Below, one piece after another: positions 1 to 6,204 of a DNA stretch of 9,349 bases. The position numbers and the translations under genes were made by a program. The notes beneath the pieces are model-generated. The model saw only the letters and a program-made list of their open reading frames with translations. It had not been told where the DNA came from and ran no database searches. Source of the stretch: Candidatus Woesearchaeota archaeon (GTDB taxonomy: Archaea; Nanobdellota; Nanobdellia; Woesearchaeales; JAFCFN01); contig JAFCEI010000023.1 of the NCBI GenBank assembly GCA_017609245.1, forward strand, positions 1 to 9,349, in the 5' to 3' direction. Every line of letters begins with the position of its first letter. Position 1 is the stretch's first letter.

Positions 1-244
1 AGACCTCATCTCCGCAGACAGCGGTTGTCACAGCACCTGTCACAGGAGAAGGTTTGTATGCTTGTTGAGGGATATAAGGGGTTTGTTCAACAGTTTCAGA
101 TCTTTCTCCAAACAGTAAATTGATTATCCTACAAACCAGGCCACAACCATCTTGCGGAGCTGTCGCTACAACAGCCATTGAAATTGAAGAAACCACAGCC
201 AATAGAATTAATGAAAGCACTAATGTTTTTGTTGATTTCCTCAT
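1..244 (-). CDS. Secreted hypothetical protein, N-terminal part (runs off left edge)
   Basis: The first 81 codons of a minus-strand gene are present and its 3' end lies outside the window. The ATG at 244 is chosen because a strong GAGGTGA ribosome site lies 5 nt upstream (250-256). Residues 1-29 form a clear signal peptide: a basic start (MRKSTK), a hydrophobic run at about 8-27, and an AVVATA-type cleavage region. The mature part begins with a CGLVC motif (Cys34 and Cys38), then a short hydrophobic stretch, a Pro/Gln/Tyr-rich linker at about 53-67, and a third Cys at 77. Paired cysteines just after the signal peptide suggest an exported protein with a disulfide or metal site. No domain can be named from this fragment. 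It lies downstream of the S-layer gene on the same strand, but about 314 nt of AT-rich spacer makes co-transcription unlikely. Confidence 0.8.
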   Translation of the reverse strand, partial: MRKSTKTLVLSLILLAVVSSISMAVVATAPQDGCGLVCRIINLLFGERSETVEQTPYIPQQAYKPSPVTGAVTTAVCGDEV

Positions 245-249
245 GTTAT

Positions 250-256
250 TCACCTC
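250..256 (-). promoter_or_regulatory. Ribosome binding site of the partial secreted protein
   Basis: On the minus strand the sequence reads GAGGTGA, an excellent match to the archaeal anti-Shine-Dalgarno, 5 nt before the ATG at 244. It fixes the start of the partial gene. Confidence 0.75.
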
Positions 257-290
257 TTATTTTGAAAACCAGGATTTTGGGGTTTTTGTT

Positions 291-298
291 ATTTTATA
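291..298 (-). promoter_or_regulatory. Candidate TATA box for the partial secreted gene
   Basis: On the minus strand this reads AGTATAAAAT, preceded by an A-rich BRE-like stretch (TTGAAAAAT). A start about 25 nt downstream would give a short leader carrying the GAGGTGA site. A stronger-looking box, TTTATATATAAA at 393-404, is an alternative, but it would give a leader of about 125 nt. The sequence alone does not decide between them. Confidence 0.4.
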
Positions 299-431
299 CT
301 ATTTTTCAAGCCCCCTGTTCAACTTGCCAAGAATTAGGTTTGTAAAACAAGTTAAACCTTGAAATTTAGTATATTAACTACTGTAATAGCAATTTATATA
401 TAAACTTTATTGTTTTAAAGAAAAATTTTAA

Positions 432-546
432 AGAAAAAAATTAAAAAATAAAGAAAATTTTGGTGGTTTTCTAATTTTTAATTTTTATTAATGAGTTATT
501 AAAAATAATGAGATATAATTTGTCTAGAAAAAAATTAAAAAATAAA
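432..546. repeat. Two 21-bp identical AT-rich direct repeats
   Basis: The same 21 bp occurs at 432-452 and 526-546. Its pattern is AG, seven A, TT, six A, T, three A. On the transcribed strand it is two T-run blocks, so it is best read as a duplicated terminator-like element behind the S-layer gene. Low complexity weakens the case for true duplication. Confidence 0.5.
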
Positions 547-558
547 AAAGAAACAAAC
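526..558 (-). terminator. T-rich terminator of the putative S-layer gene
   Basis: Just past the TAA stop at 559-561, the minus strand carries several consecutive T runs (5-7 Ts each) with no hairpin. This is the usual form of intrinsic archaeal terminators. A second similar T-rich block lies about 75-95 nt further downstream (432-460) and could act as a backup. Confidence 0.55.
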
Positions 559-1797
559 TTAATAATAAGTCTGTCCTGGCTCTTCCATCTCTTCGTCAGA
601 TTTGGACTTTTTTAGGCCGATTATCAATCCTAGTACTACTAATAGCACCACTAAGACAATCAGGCTTACTTCAAGCACTTTCTTAACAGAGCTTACTGAG
701 CCTTTAACTGTTGCTGTCAAAGGTACCTGTTGCAGTGTTTCTCCTGAAGATGCAACTGTTACGCTGAACATGTGATCTCCAGCATTAGCGCCTTTGTCTG
801 CTGTTACATAGATGTAAGCAGCTTCTGTTGCTTTTGCATCAACAACGATTGCATTGCTTGGTGATACTTCAGCTGTTGCCCAGTCATCTAGGCCAGATAC
901 ACTGATTGTATATGTTTTAGCTGAGCTGCCTTCGTTTGTCAATGTCAGTGCATAGATAGCTGTTTCTTTTGCAACAACTTCTTGTGACTCAGGACCGATT
1001 GTAAGGACTGTCTTGCCAGTTCCTTTGCAAAGGTCTGCGTCTTCAACAACATTGATCAAGTAGTCTTCGCTGATTTCAGAGTCTCCATCATTGTAGCTTA
1101 CAGTTACAGTAGCTTTGTACTCGCCTGAAGCTGCACAGTTAGGCATCCTTAGGTAGATCTCTTCAGATGTTATTGAATCATCAGATTCTACTTCATCGAT
1201 GTAAACTGAGTTCTTAACCTCAAGGTCAGGTATCTCTACGCTAACTTTAACACCATCTTCATCTTTTTCTCCAACGTTCTTGATCCTTGCTGTAGCAAGC
1301 AATGCTCTTCCAGCTTTTACCTCATTCTCTGGTGAGAATGTAACGTCTTTTATGATAAGACCGTGTCTTACTGTGTCTACTTTGATGTTATAGTATTGTG
1401 TTACTGTTTCATCATCTCTGCTTGAAACCATTATTTTTAGCTTATAGTCATCTTGGTCAAGTCTGTCTGGCAGTGTCAAGTCTAGTGTTTTTCTGTATGT
1501 TGTGTTTGCTTCAACATCAAACAAGTCTGATGTGTCAGTAACATCTCCATACTCGTAACCGCTTATCTCAGCAGTTATTTCAATGTTGTCTGCGTCACTC
1601 AAAGCTGTCAGTGAAACTTTAACTTCAATGTCTTGGTTTCTCTCTAAGCTTAGTCTGTTTGTTGCAGCTGGTGCAATTGTGTCACCATCTATCTTAACTG
1701 AGTCTACTGTTACTGGTACAGGTGCTGCACTAACAGCCAACGCTGATACAAGTAATAGCGCCAGTACTGCAATACATTTTGCTATTTTGTTTATCAT
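559..1797 (-). CDS. Putative S-layer / cell-surface protein, C-terminally anchored
   Basis: This 412-aa protein matches my recollection of proteins annotated as putative S-layer protein in Woesearchaeota-like genomes; that is memory, not a search. Residues 1-24 are a signal peptide. Residues 27-142 and 147-252 are two related Ig-like beta domains of CARDB/COG1361 type, the second with a KNVGEKDEDGV turn and an SGEY strand near its end. Residues about 263-365 resemble a NEW3-type domain with an LTNEGSSAKTY segment. Residues 374-396 form a transmembrane helix followed by a short cytoplasmic tail, KKSKSDEEMEEPGQTYY. One N-glycosylation sequon (N-T-T) lies in the first domain. The ATG at 1797 is preferred over an in-frame TTG at 1815, because GGGGGT at 1808-1813 then acts as the ribosome site. 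The gene has its own promoter and a T-rich terminator. Confidence 0.8.
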   Translation of the reverse strand: MINKIAKCIAVLALLLVSALAVSAAPVPVTVDSVKIDGDTIAPAATNRLSLERNQDIEVKVSLTALSDADNIEITAEISGYEYGDVTDTSDLFDVEANTTYRKTLDLTLPDRLDQDDYKLKIMVSSRDDETVTQYYNIKVDTVRHGLIIKDVTFSPENEVKAGRALLATARIKNVGEKDEDGVKVSVEIPDLEVKNSVYIDEVESDDSITSEEIYLRMPNCAASGEYKATVTVSYNDGDSEISEDYLINVVEDADLCKGTGKTVLTIGPESQEVVAKETAIYALTLTNEGSSAKTYTISVSGLDDWATAEVSPSNAIVVDAKATEAAYIYVTADKGANAGDHMFSVTVASSGETLQQVPLTATVKGSVSSVKKVLEVSLIVLVVLLVVLGLIIGLKKSKSDEEMEEPGQTYY

Positions 1798-1807
1798 TTT
1801 GTGGTAT

Positions 1808-1813
1808 ACCCCC
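1808..1813 (-). promoter_or_regulatory. GGGGGT ribosome site deciding the S-layer start
   Basis: GGGGGT on the minus strand can pair with the anti-Shine-Dalgarno ACCUCC using one G-U wobble. It lies 10 nt before the ATG at 1797. The same GATTGGGGGT string sits 10 nt before the ATG of the SH3b gene, which supports it as a real site and argues against the TTG start that overlaps it. Confidence 0.55.
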
Positions 1814-1859
1814 AATCTTTGTGTTTTAGTATAAACTATATATACTTAGTTTATCATGA

Positions 1860-1877
1860 TTTATAAACCTTTCGTTT
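1860..1877 (-). promoter_or_regulatory. BRE/TATA promoter of the putative S-layer gene
   Basis: On the minus strand the 18 bp reads AAACGAAAGGTTTATAAA: a near-ideal archaeal BRE (CGAAA) followed by a TTTATAAA TATA box. The expected transcript start is near 1838, giving a leader of about 40 nt. The identical 18 bp is found before the SH3b gene at 5396-5413. Confidence 0.75.
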
Positions 1878-1953
1878 TTTAGCATTGTAGAGTAGTTACT
1901 GTTTTCTGAAAGGTCTATGTGTACTATTTTTGTCTTACTCTAGTGTATCACTC

Positions 1954-4092
1954 TTATCTTACTGTTATGAACCTATGGACGATCCTGTGCACATTGTTGC
2001 TGCTGATAGTCAGTCTTACTACATACTCTCCGCTTGCGTAGTCAGGAATCTCTAGGTTTAGCGTCTGTGTTATCTCGTCGCCCTCATCAAGGTCAAAAGG
2101 ACCTACGCTGTCCATCACTGCAAGTTCTTGTATCACTGCTGATGCTTTTATGTCTTCCAGGTCTGTATCGCCGTCATTTTCAAACCTTAGGCTGAAATCT
2201 ACTGAATCTCCTGCTGATACTATTGTTCCACTAGGAATATTAATTGATTTGATCGCAATTGAGTTCTGGATGAATTCTTCATCTGGCTCACTAGGTGAGC
2301 TAGGTGCTGATGGAGCTGAAGCAGTTACAGTTATCCAGACTGTATCTTGTCCTGTCAATCCTGTATCATCAGTTGTTATCAGCGTTATCTCGTGCTCTCC
2401 TTCAGGCAGCGAAGCTGTAATAACTCCTGGTGCTCCTGTTCCTGAAGCAATCTCCCCATAGATGTTTGATGTCCACTCATAGCTTACAACATTGCCATTG
2501 TCTGCTGCTGAACCATTGAATGTTATCTGGTCAGATGTTGTGAATGTTGCACCATTTCCTGGCGAGTTTATTGTTACATCTGGCGCTGTCAGAGGATTGA
2601 TTATGATCCACACAGTAAAAGTGTCTGTGTACTGCAGTGCATCATTGTCAGTAACTGTCAAAGTTATGTAGTGCCTTCCAAGGCTTAGGTCATCTCTTGA
2701 TATTGCAGCCAGTGTTCCCAGCTGTCCGTCTTTGTCGCTTCTCCAGTCATATGATACGATCCATCCATCTGGATCATAGCTCTGTGAGCCGTCAAAGATT
2801 ATTGTATCTCCCTGGTCAAAGATGTCGCCTGTGTTAGGCCTTGATATGACTGCTGTTGGAGCTGTAAGAGCTTTTACAGTTATCTCAATTGAGTCTGTTG
2901 CTATCAATCCGTCATTGTCCATTGCAGTCACTGTGATTGTGTGCCTTCCGTTGCTCAATGAAGAGGTTGTCAGAGCACTTGTTGTTCCAAGTCCGCCGTC
3001 AACATCTGAAACCCATGAATATCCTGTGATTGTCCCGTCAGTATCTGATGCTATTGCATTGAATGTGATCGCATCCCCTGCCATGAAATCATCTTCATCA
3101 TCAGGCGTTATTATCGATACAACAGGCGCATTTGTCTGTTTTACATTGATTGTAAGTGTGTCTAAGTTTGTATTACCGTCATTATCAGTCACAGTAAATG
3201 TGATCGTGTGTGTTCCAGCTGACAATGAATCTGTTGAAAAGGCTGTTGTTGATCCCAGATTTCCGTCTATATCTGATGTCCACTGGTAGCTTGTTATAAA
3301 CCCATTTGAGTCTGTTCCATAACCTGCAAATGTGACCATGTCTCCATATTTGAATTCCTGGCCATCTGAAGGTGATGTTATTGAAGCTACAGGCATTGTT
3401 GACTGCTCTACACCAATAACAATTGTGTCAGAGCCAGTGTTTCCATCATTATCAGTCACAGTAAATGTGATCGTGTGTATCCCTTGTGATAAAGAGCTTG
3501 TTGAGAATTCTGAATAAGCTCCATTTCCTGAGTCTAGCACACCATCTATATTAGATGTCCATGAGTGGCTTACAACTACCCCATCATCTGTTCCATAACC
3601 TGCAAATATGATTGTGTCTCCGGTTGTGAATGCTTCTCCATTAAATGGAGTTGTTATTGAAGCTATTGGGTATGGGTTTACTGGCGGTAATGGAGGTGTG
3701 ACTGTTACTGGGTTTACTGTCAGTGTCAGATCGCTATAGCCATAATCCCCTCTTGAATCAACAGCTGTCAGACGGATTGTATATGTTCCGTCAGCAGAAT
3801 ATGCTGACTGTCCGACAGATATGTCTAATGCTTCATAAAGAGGGTCATTTGTCTTGTCTTCATCAAAAATATGTATTGTATTATCATTTGAGTCTAGAAG
3901 TGCAATCTCATAATCAATAGGTGTATCTAATGAATAGATTGCAGCATCAAATGTTGTTGACTGTCCATCATCTATTGTTGATGGCCCTGTGAATTCCATG
4001 TATGTTGTAACTGCGCTTGCAGATATAGCTGTGACTGCCAAAGCAATTACAATAAACATTGAGAATAGTATCTTATGTATGAGTTTTTTCAT
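1954..4092 (-). CDS. Secreted multi-PKD/Ig-like repeat surface protein
   Basis: This is a 712-aa exported protein. Residues 1-27 are a signal peptide. Residues 31-127 form a diverged beta domain, followed by a Pro-rich linker (about 128-142). Five PKD-like repeats follow at about 142-229, 234-318, 323-407, 412-498 and 504-590. Typical repeat signatures are W-x-S-D-x-D-G-x-L-G and G-x-H-T-I-T-F-T-V-T-D-N-D-G. A Ser/Pro/Glu linker (591-606) leads to a CARDB-like domain at 611-711 that resembles the Ig-like domains of the neighbouring S-layer protein. There is no C-terminal membrane helix or sorting motif, so it is either released or held non-covalently. PKD arrays usually act as rigid stalks or in adhesion. 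The start has a GAGGTG site that overlaps the stop of the preceding SH3b gene, so the two are an operon. One sequon (N-G-S) lies in repeat 5. Confidence 0.85.
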   Translation of the reverse strand: MKKLIHKILFSMFIVIALAVTAISASAVTTYMEFTGPSTIDDGQSTTFDAAIYSLDTPIDYEIALLDSNDNTIHIFDEDKTNDPLYEALDISVGQSAYSADGTYTIRLTAVDSRGDYGYSDLTLTVNPVTVTPPLPPVNPYPIASITTPFNGEAFTTGDTIIFAGYGTDDGVVVSHSWTSNIDGVLDSGNGAYSEFSTSSLSQGIHTITFTVTDNDGNTGSDTIVIGVEQSTMPVASITSPSDGQEFKYGDMVTFAGYGTDSNGFITSYQWTSDIDGNLGSTTAFSTDSLSAGTHTITFTVTDNDGNTNLDTLTINVKQTNAPVVSIITPDDEDDFMAGDAITFNAIASDTDGTITGYSWVSDVDGGLGTTSALTTSSLSNGRHTITVTAMDNDGLIATDSIEITVKALTAPTAVISRPNTGDIFDQGDTIIFDGSQSYDPDGWIVSYDWRSDKDGQLGTLAAISRDDLSLGRHYITLTVTDNDALQYTDTFTVWIIINPLTAPDVTINSPGNGATFTTSDQITFNGSAADNGNVVSYEWTSNIYGEIASGTGAPGVITASLPEGEHEITLITTDDTGLTGQDTVWITVTASAPSAPSSPSEPDEEFIQNSIAIKSINIPSGTIVSAGDSVDFSLRFENDGDTDLEDIKASAVIQELAVMDSVGPFDLDEGDEITQTLNLEIPDYASGEYVVRLTISSNNVHRIVHRFITVR
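2323..3669 (-). repeat. Coding region of five PKD-like repeats
   Basis: Five tandem units of about 85-90 codons encode PKD/Ig-like domains (residues 142-590). Repeats 1 and 2 share a 33-bp identical stretch (3446-3478 and 3179-3211) that encodes the conserved HTITFTVTDND strand. The other repeats have drifted at the DNA level. Repeat 5 is the most divergent and lacks the DxDG turn. Confidence 0.8.
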
Positions 4093-4097
4093 CTTTG

Positions 4098-4103
4098 CAC
4101 CTC
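4098..4103 (-). promoter_or_regulatory. Ribosome binding site of the PKD protein
   Basis: GAGGTG on the minus strand lies 5 nt before the ATG at 4092 and overlaps the TGA stop (4102-4104) of the SH3b gene. This arrangement suggests translational coupling of the two exported proteins. Confidence 0.75.
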
Positions 4104-5334
4104 ACTTCTTCTGTCTCTTTAATGAAAATTTACGTCCAATTCCTACTGATGTTCTCCTGTAATCCTTGTTTCCTGACAAGTCTGTGCTTGCATTGATATG
4201 CCACCCTTTTCCAAGGCCAGCTTCTAGTCCAAGCCTGAACTTGCCTTTTTTGTCTCTTTCTTCGCTTACATATGCATCATTGTTTGATGCTAAAACATTG
4301 CCATTCTTATCTTTGATCGCTTCATAATATGAATCTTTATTTTCACTGTCACTTACTTCTTCGCAATATCCCAGGATCATTGGACCAACCCTTGCATTAA
4401 CTGATATCTCTTTAACATCAACATCAGAAGCACGGGTCGCTTTTCCATAAGAATCAAATCTTGTTCCTGTGATTGTTTCTTCGCTCAGAACAGAATCCTT
4501 ATCATAGCTGCCTTTTGCAAGGCCTACGCTTACCCCAAGTTTTCCTTTAGCAATTCCAACTTCAACACCAGTCAGTGTTTTTTCTCCACCATATGACTGG
4601 ATTATGTCAGCGATCAATGACCATGTGCTTGGCTTTTTGTCTTTCTTTTCTTTTTTCTGTTTTTTCTTTTTTACAGCTTTTCCTGTTTTGTCAAGCTTGT
4701 AACCTACTGTAGCTGAGTGCTTTATAGCTTCTTTTCCAGCTCTAGGTATGATCACTTTAGCAACCAGAGAGTCATTAGAGGTAATCTCATAATCAACCCT
4801 GCCAAACCCTGCTTTGAATTCAGGCTCGCCTTTTTTCTTTGCATCTTTATTATAACTGGCGATCACAGAAGCAGTATATCCTGCTACTCCGCTTTTCTCA
4901 GCTTTGTAGCCATTTTCCTCTATAAATCTGAAAAGCCCTTCTTTTTCAAGTTTTTTCTCAAGAGCTTTCTTATTGTCTTTTGGGATGTTTCCGATATCAT
5001 CTGAAAACTCAGCTATTGTTTCAACACGATAATCTTTTTCAGCTGTTTTTTTAGGCGCTCTTGGCTTTAGTTTTGCAATATAATCATCAACACCGTCGCC
5101 AGTCACGTCTTTTACTTTCATCCAAGTGTATTTTTTACCCTTAATCTCTTCAATAACATCTATTGTTGAGCCTTGTTTCTGCTTGCCAATCTTGTTGTCA
5201 GCTCTTACTTCTGGGCTTGATCTTACATTCATGTCCCTGTCTAGCACACGATAATCTGCTGCGTTTGCTGCGTTTGCTGAAGCATACATCAGTGCTCCTG
5301 TTATCAAACCTTTAACATAATTGTTTATTTTCAT
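4102..5334 (-). CDS. Secreted SH3b-domain protein with beta-strand-rich C-terminus
   Basis: This is a 410-aa protein counted from the ATG at 5334. Residues 1-25 look like a signal peptide ending ANA. Residues about 27-90 are a bacterial-type SH3 (SH3_3) domain, recognised by DMNVRSSPEVRADNKIG, a turn with QGSTIDVIEE, and W-M-K-V. A DVTGDGVDD loop in the SH3 end resembles a calcium-binding loop. Residues about 100-218 are an unassigned mixed region. Residues 219-235 are a linker with eleven Lys in 17 residues. Residues about 250-404 show alternating hydrophobic/polar, Gly-rich strands (for example GVEVGIAKGKLGVSVGLAKG) and end in SVGIGRKFSLK, reminiscent of a beta-barrel. An in-frame TTG at 5352 is rejected in favour of the ATG with its GGGGGT site. 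It heads an operon with the PKD protein. Two sequons (N-D-S and N-A-S) are present. The function is unknown; ligand binding at the surface is likely from SH3b family knowledge. Confidence 0.8.
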   Translation of the reverse strand: MKINNYVKGLITGALMYASANAANAADYRVLDRDMNVRSSPEVRADNKIGKQKQGSTIDVIEEIKGKKYTWMKVKDVTGDGVDDYIAKLKPRAPKKTAEKDYRVETIAEFSDDIGNIPKDNKKALEKKLEKEGLFRFIEENGYKAEKSGVAGYTASVIASYNKDAKKKGEPEFKAGFGRVDYEITSNDSLVAKVIIPRAGKEAIKHSATVGYKLDKTGKAVKKKKQKKEKKDKKPSTWSLIADIIQSYGGEKTLTGVEVGIAKGKLGVSVGLAKGSYDKDSVLSEETITGTRFDSYGKATRASDVDVKEISVNARVGPMILGYCEEVSDSENKDSYYEAIKDKNGNVLASNNDAYVSEERDKKGKFRLGLEAGLGKGWHINASTDLSGNKDYRRTSVGIGRKFSLKRQKK

Positions 5335-5344
5335 TTTTAATTTG

Positions 5345-5350
5345 ACCCCC
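5345..5350 (-). promoter_or_regulatory. GGGGGT ribosome site of the SH3b gene
   Basis: GGGGGT lies 10 nt before the ATG at 5334, the same motif and distance as in the S-layer gene. It favours the ATG over the overlapping in-frame TTG at 5352. Confidence 0.55.
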
Positions 5351-5395
5351 AATCATAATTTAACACAATGATTATATGTTTTTATGCAGTTTTTG

Positions 5396-5413
5396 TTTAT
5401 AAACCTTTCGTTT
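5396..5413 (-). promoter_or_regulatory. BRE/TATA promoter of the SH3b-PKD operon
   Basis: The minus strand reads AAACGAAAGGTTTATAAA, identical over 18 bp to the S-layer promoter (1860-1877). It has similar bases for about 20 bp further upstream and the same distance (41 versus 42 nt) to the GATTGGGGGT leader element. The expected transcript start is near 5374. Confidence 0.75.
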
Positions 5414-5458
5414 ATTAACATTTGTGAGTGGTAATGTTAGAGTGTAATCTTACAGTAG

Positions 5459-6199
5459 TTATTTTCCATGTCCGTTTTCAACTATTTTTTCCAGAGTCTC
5501 TATTATTTTTCTATCTTTCTTGTCATTCAGTGTAAGAATGTCCTGATACACTCCCTCATCTTGCCCTGTTTTTACCTTCAGCACCACTTCTCCTTCATCA
5601 TATTCATACTCTATAAATCCACCATCTTCCATTATTTTGTTCATGTCTTTAGCTGACATTATGCCTTTGTCAACAAGTTTGTCATAGAGAGCTTCTACTG
5701 CAACTGCCAGAGCCTTGTTTTCAGGACTGATCTGGATCTCTTCTGTGGGCTTAACATCACCCTTGAAATATGAATAGTCCTCATCAGCAGGCATTATTAC
5801 ACAGTCAAAAATATTTCTTGCAATCTTTTCAGTGTCATAAGAGTTCTTTAACTCGCTGTGAGCATACTGAAGTATCATTTTCTTCTTTTCCTGCTCAAGC
5901 AGCCTGACCTGTCTTGCATATCTCTCTTTTGCAATCTGCTCTTGTTTTAGTTTTCTTTTTATTTCTGCACCTTTCAGATTTTCTTTTGCTGAAGCAGCCT
6001 GTGCAATTGCATAATTGTTTTGGGATTCGATATATCTGTTATAGAGCGTAGTTCCGCCAAAGTAAGCTCCAATGCCTGCAGCTAAAACTGCTGCTCCGCC
6101 TGCAATAAACTTTTTGGCCTTACGCTTGAACTGCGCAATATCATCCCTCAGATACTCGCTTGCATTTTTTTTCACTGTTCCGTGTTTGACAAATACCAT
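5459..6199 (-). CDS. Single-pass membrane coiled-coil protein, unknown function
   Basis: I do not recognise this 246-aa protein as a named family. Residues 1-30 are short and basic (KRKAKK just before the membrane). Residues 31-53 are a Gly/Ala-rich transmembrane helix. Residues about 66-118 are strongly charged and helical, likely coiled coil, and residues 120-246 look like a small alpha/beta globular domain. The positive-inside rule predicts N-in, C-out, which puts the coiled coil and globular domain outside. An AGGT ribosome site is formed by the end of the ATPase gene (6207-6210), and only 5 nt separate the two frames, so it is translated in an operon with the ATPase. Its layout mirrors the 130-aa protein on the other side of the ATPase. 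The stop is 45 nt before the next promoter. Confidence 0.85.
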   Translation of the reverse strand: MVFVKHGTVKKNASEYLRDDIAQFKRKAKKFIAGGAAVLAAGIGAYFGGTTLYNRYIESQNNYAIAQAASAKENLKGAEIKRKLKQEQIAKERYARQVRLLEQEKKKMILQYAHSELKNSYDTEKIARNIFDCVIMPADEDYSYFKGDVKPTEEIQISPENKALAVAVEALYDKLVDKGIMSAKDMNKIMEDGGFIEYEYDEGEVVLKVKTGQDEGVYQDILTLNDKKDRKIIETLEKIVENGHGK

Positions 6200-6204
6200 T
6201 TTAT

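Larger units (their letters stand above)
245..558. other. AT-rich intergenic spacer (314 bp)
   Basis: No credible gene is seen here on either strand. Read on the minus strand it holds, in order, T-rich stretches directly after the S-layer stop codon, a second similar T-rich stretch, two candidate TATA boxes (393-404 and 291-298), and the GAGGTGA ribosome site. An open frame on the plus strand (120-362) overlaps the signal-peptide gene antisense and has no upstream support. Confidence 0.6.

Noticed and set aside
315..360. Possible hairpin (GGTTT...AAACC) in the spacer before the partial secreted gene
   Set aside because: The stem is only 5-6 bp, with a long, weakly paired loop and AT-rich content. 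It is not strong enough to call a riboswitch or structured leader.
120..362. Plus-strand 80-aa open frame
   Set aside because: It overlaps the signal-peptide gene antisense and runs into AT-rich spacer. No ribosome site or promoter is seen.
1798..1815. Six-codon longer S-layer protein starting at TTG 1815
   Set aside because: The TTG is part of the GGGGGT ribosome site for the ATG at 1797, and no ribosome site precedes it. The SH3b gene shows the same arrangement (TTG 5352, ATG 5334).
2150..3517. Plus-strand open frames opposite the PKD gene (2150-2461, 2822-3289, 3332-3517)
   Set aside because: They are the antisense of the repetitive PKD coding sequence. Their Ser/Val-rich products mirror the repeats and have no ribosome sites or promoters.
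2323..3669. CRISPR or other DNA repeat array
   Set aside because: The repeats are long, diverged and in frame, coding for PKD domains. There are no regular short repeats with unique spacers.
375..5461. 12-mer TAACTACTGTAA shared by 375-386 (plus) and 5450-5461 (minus)
   Set aside because: In an AT-rich 9-kb window several chance 12-bp matches are expected. One copy overlaps a stop codon and positions relative to genes differ.
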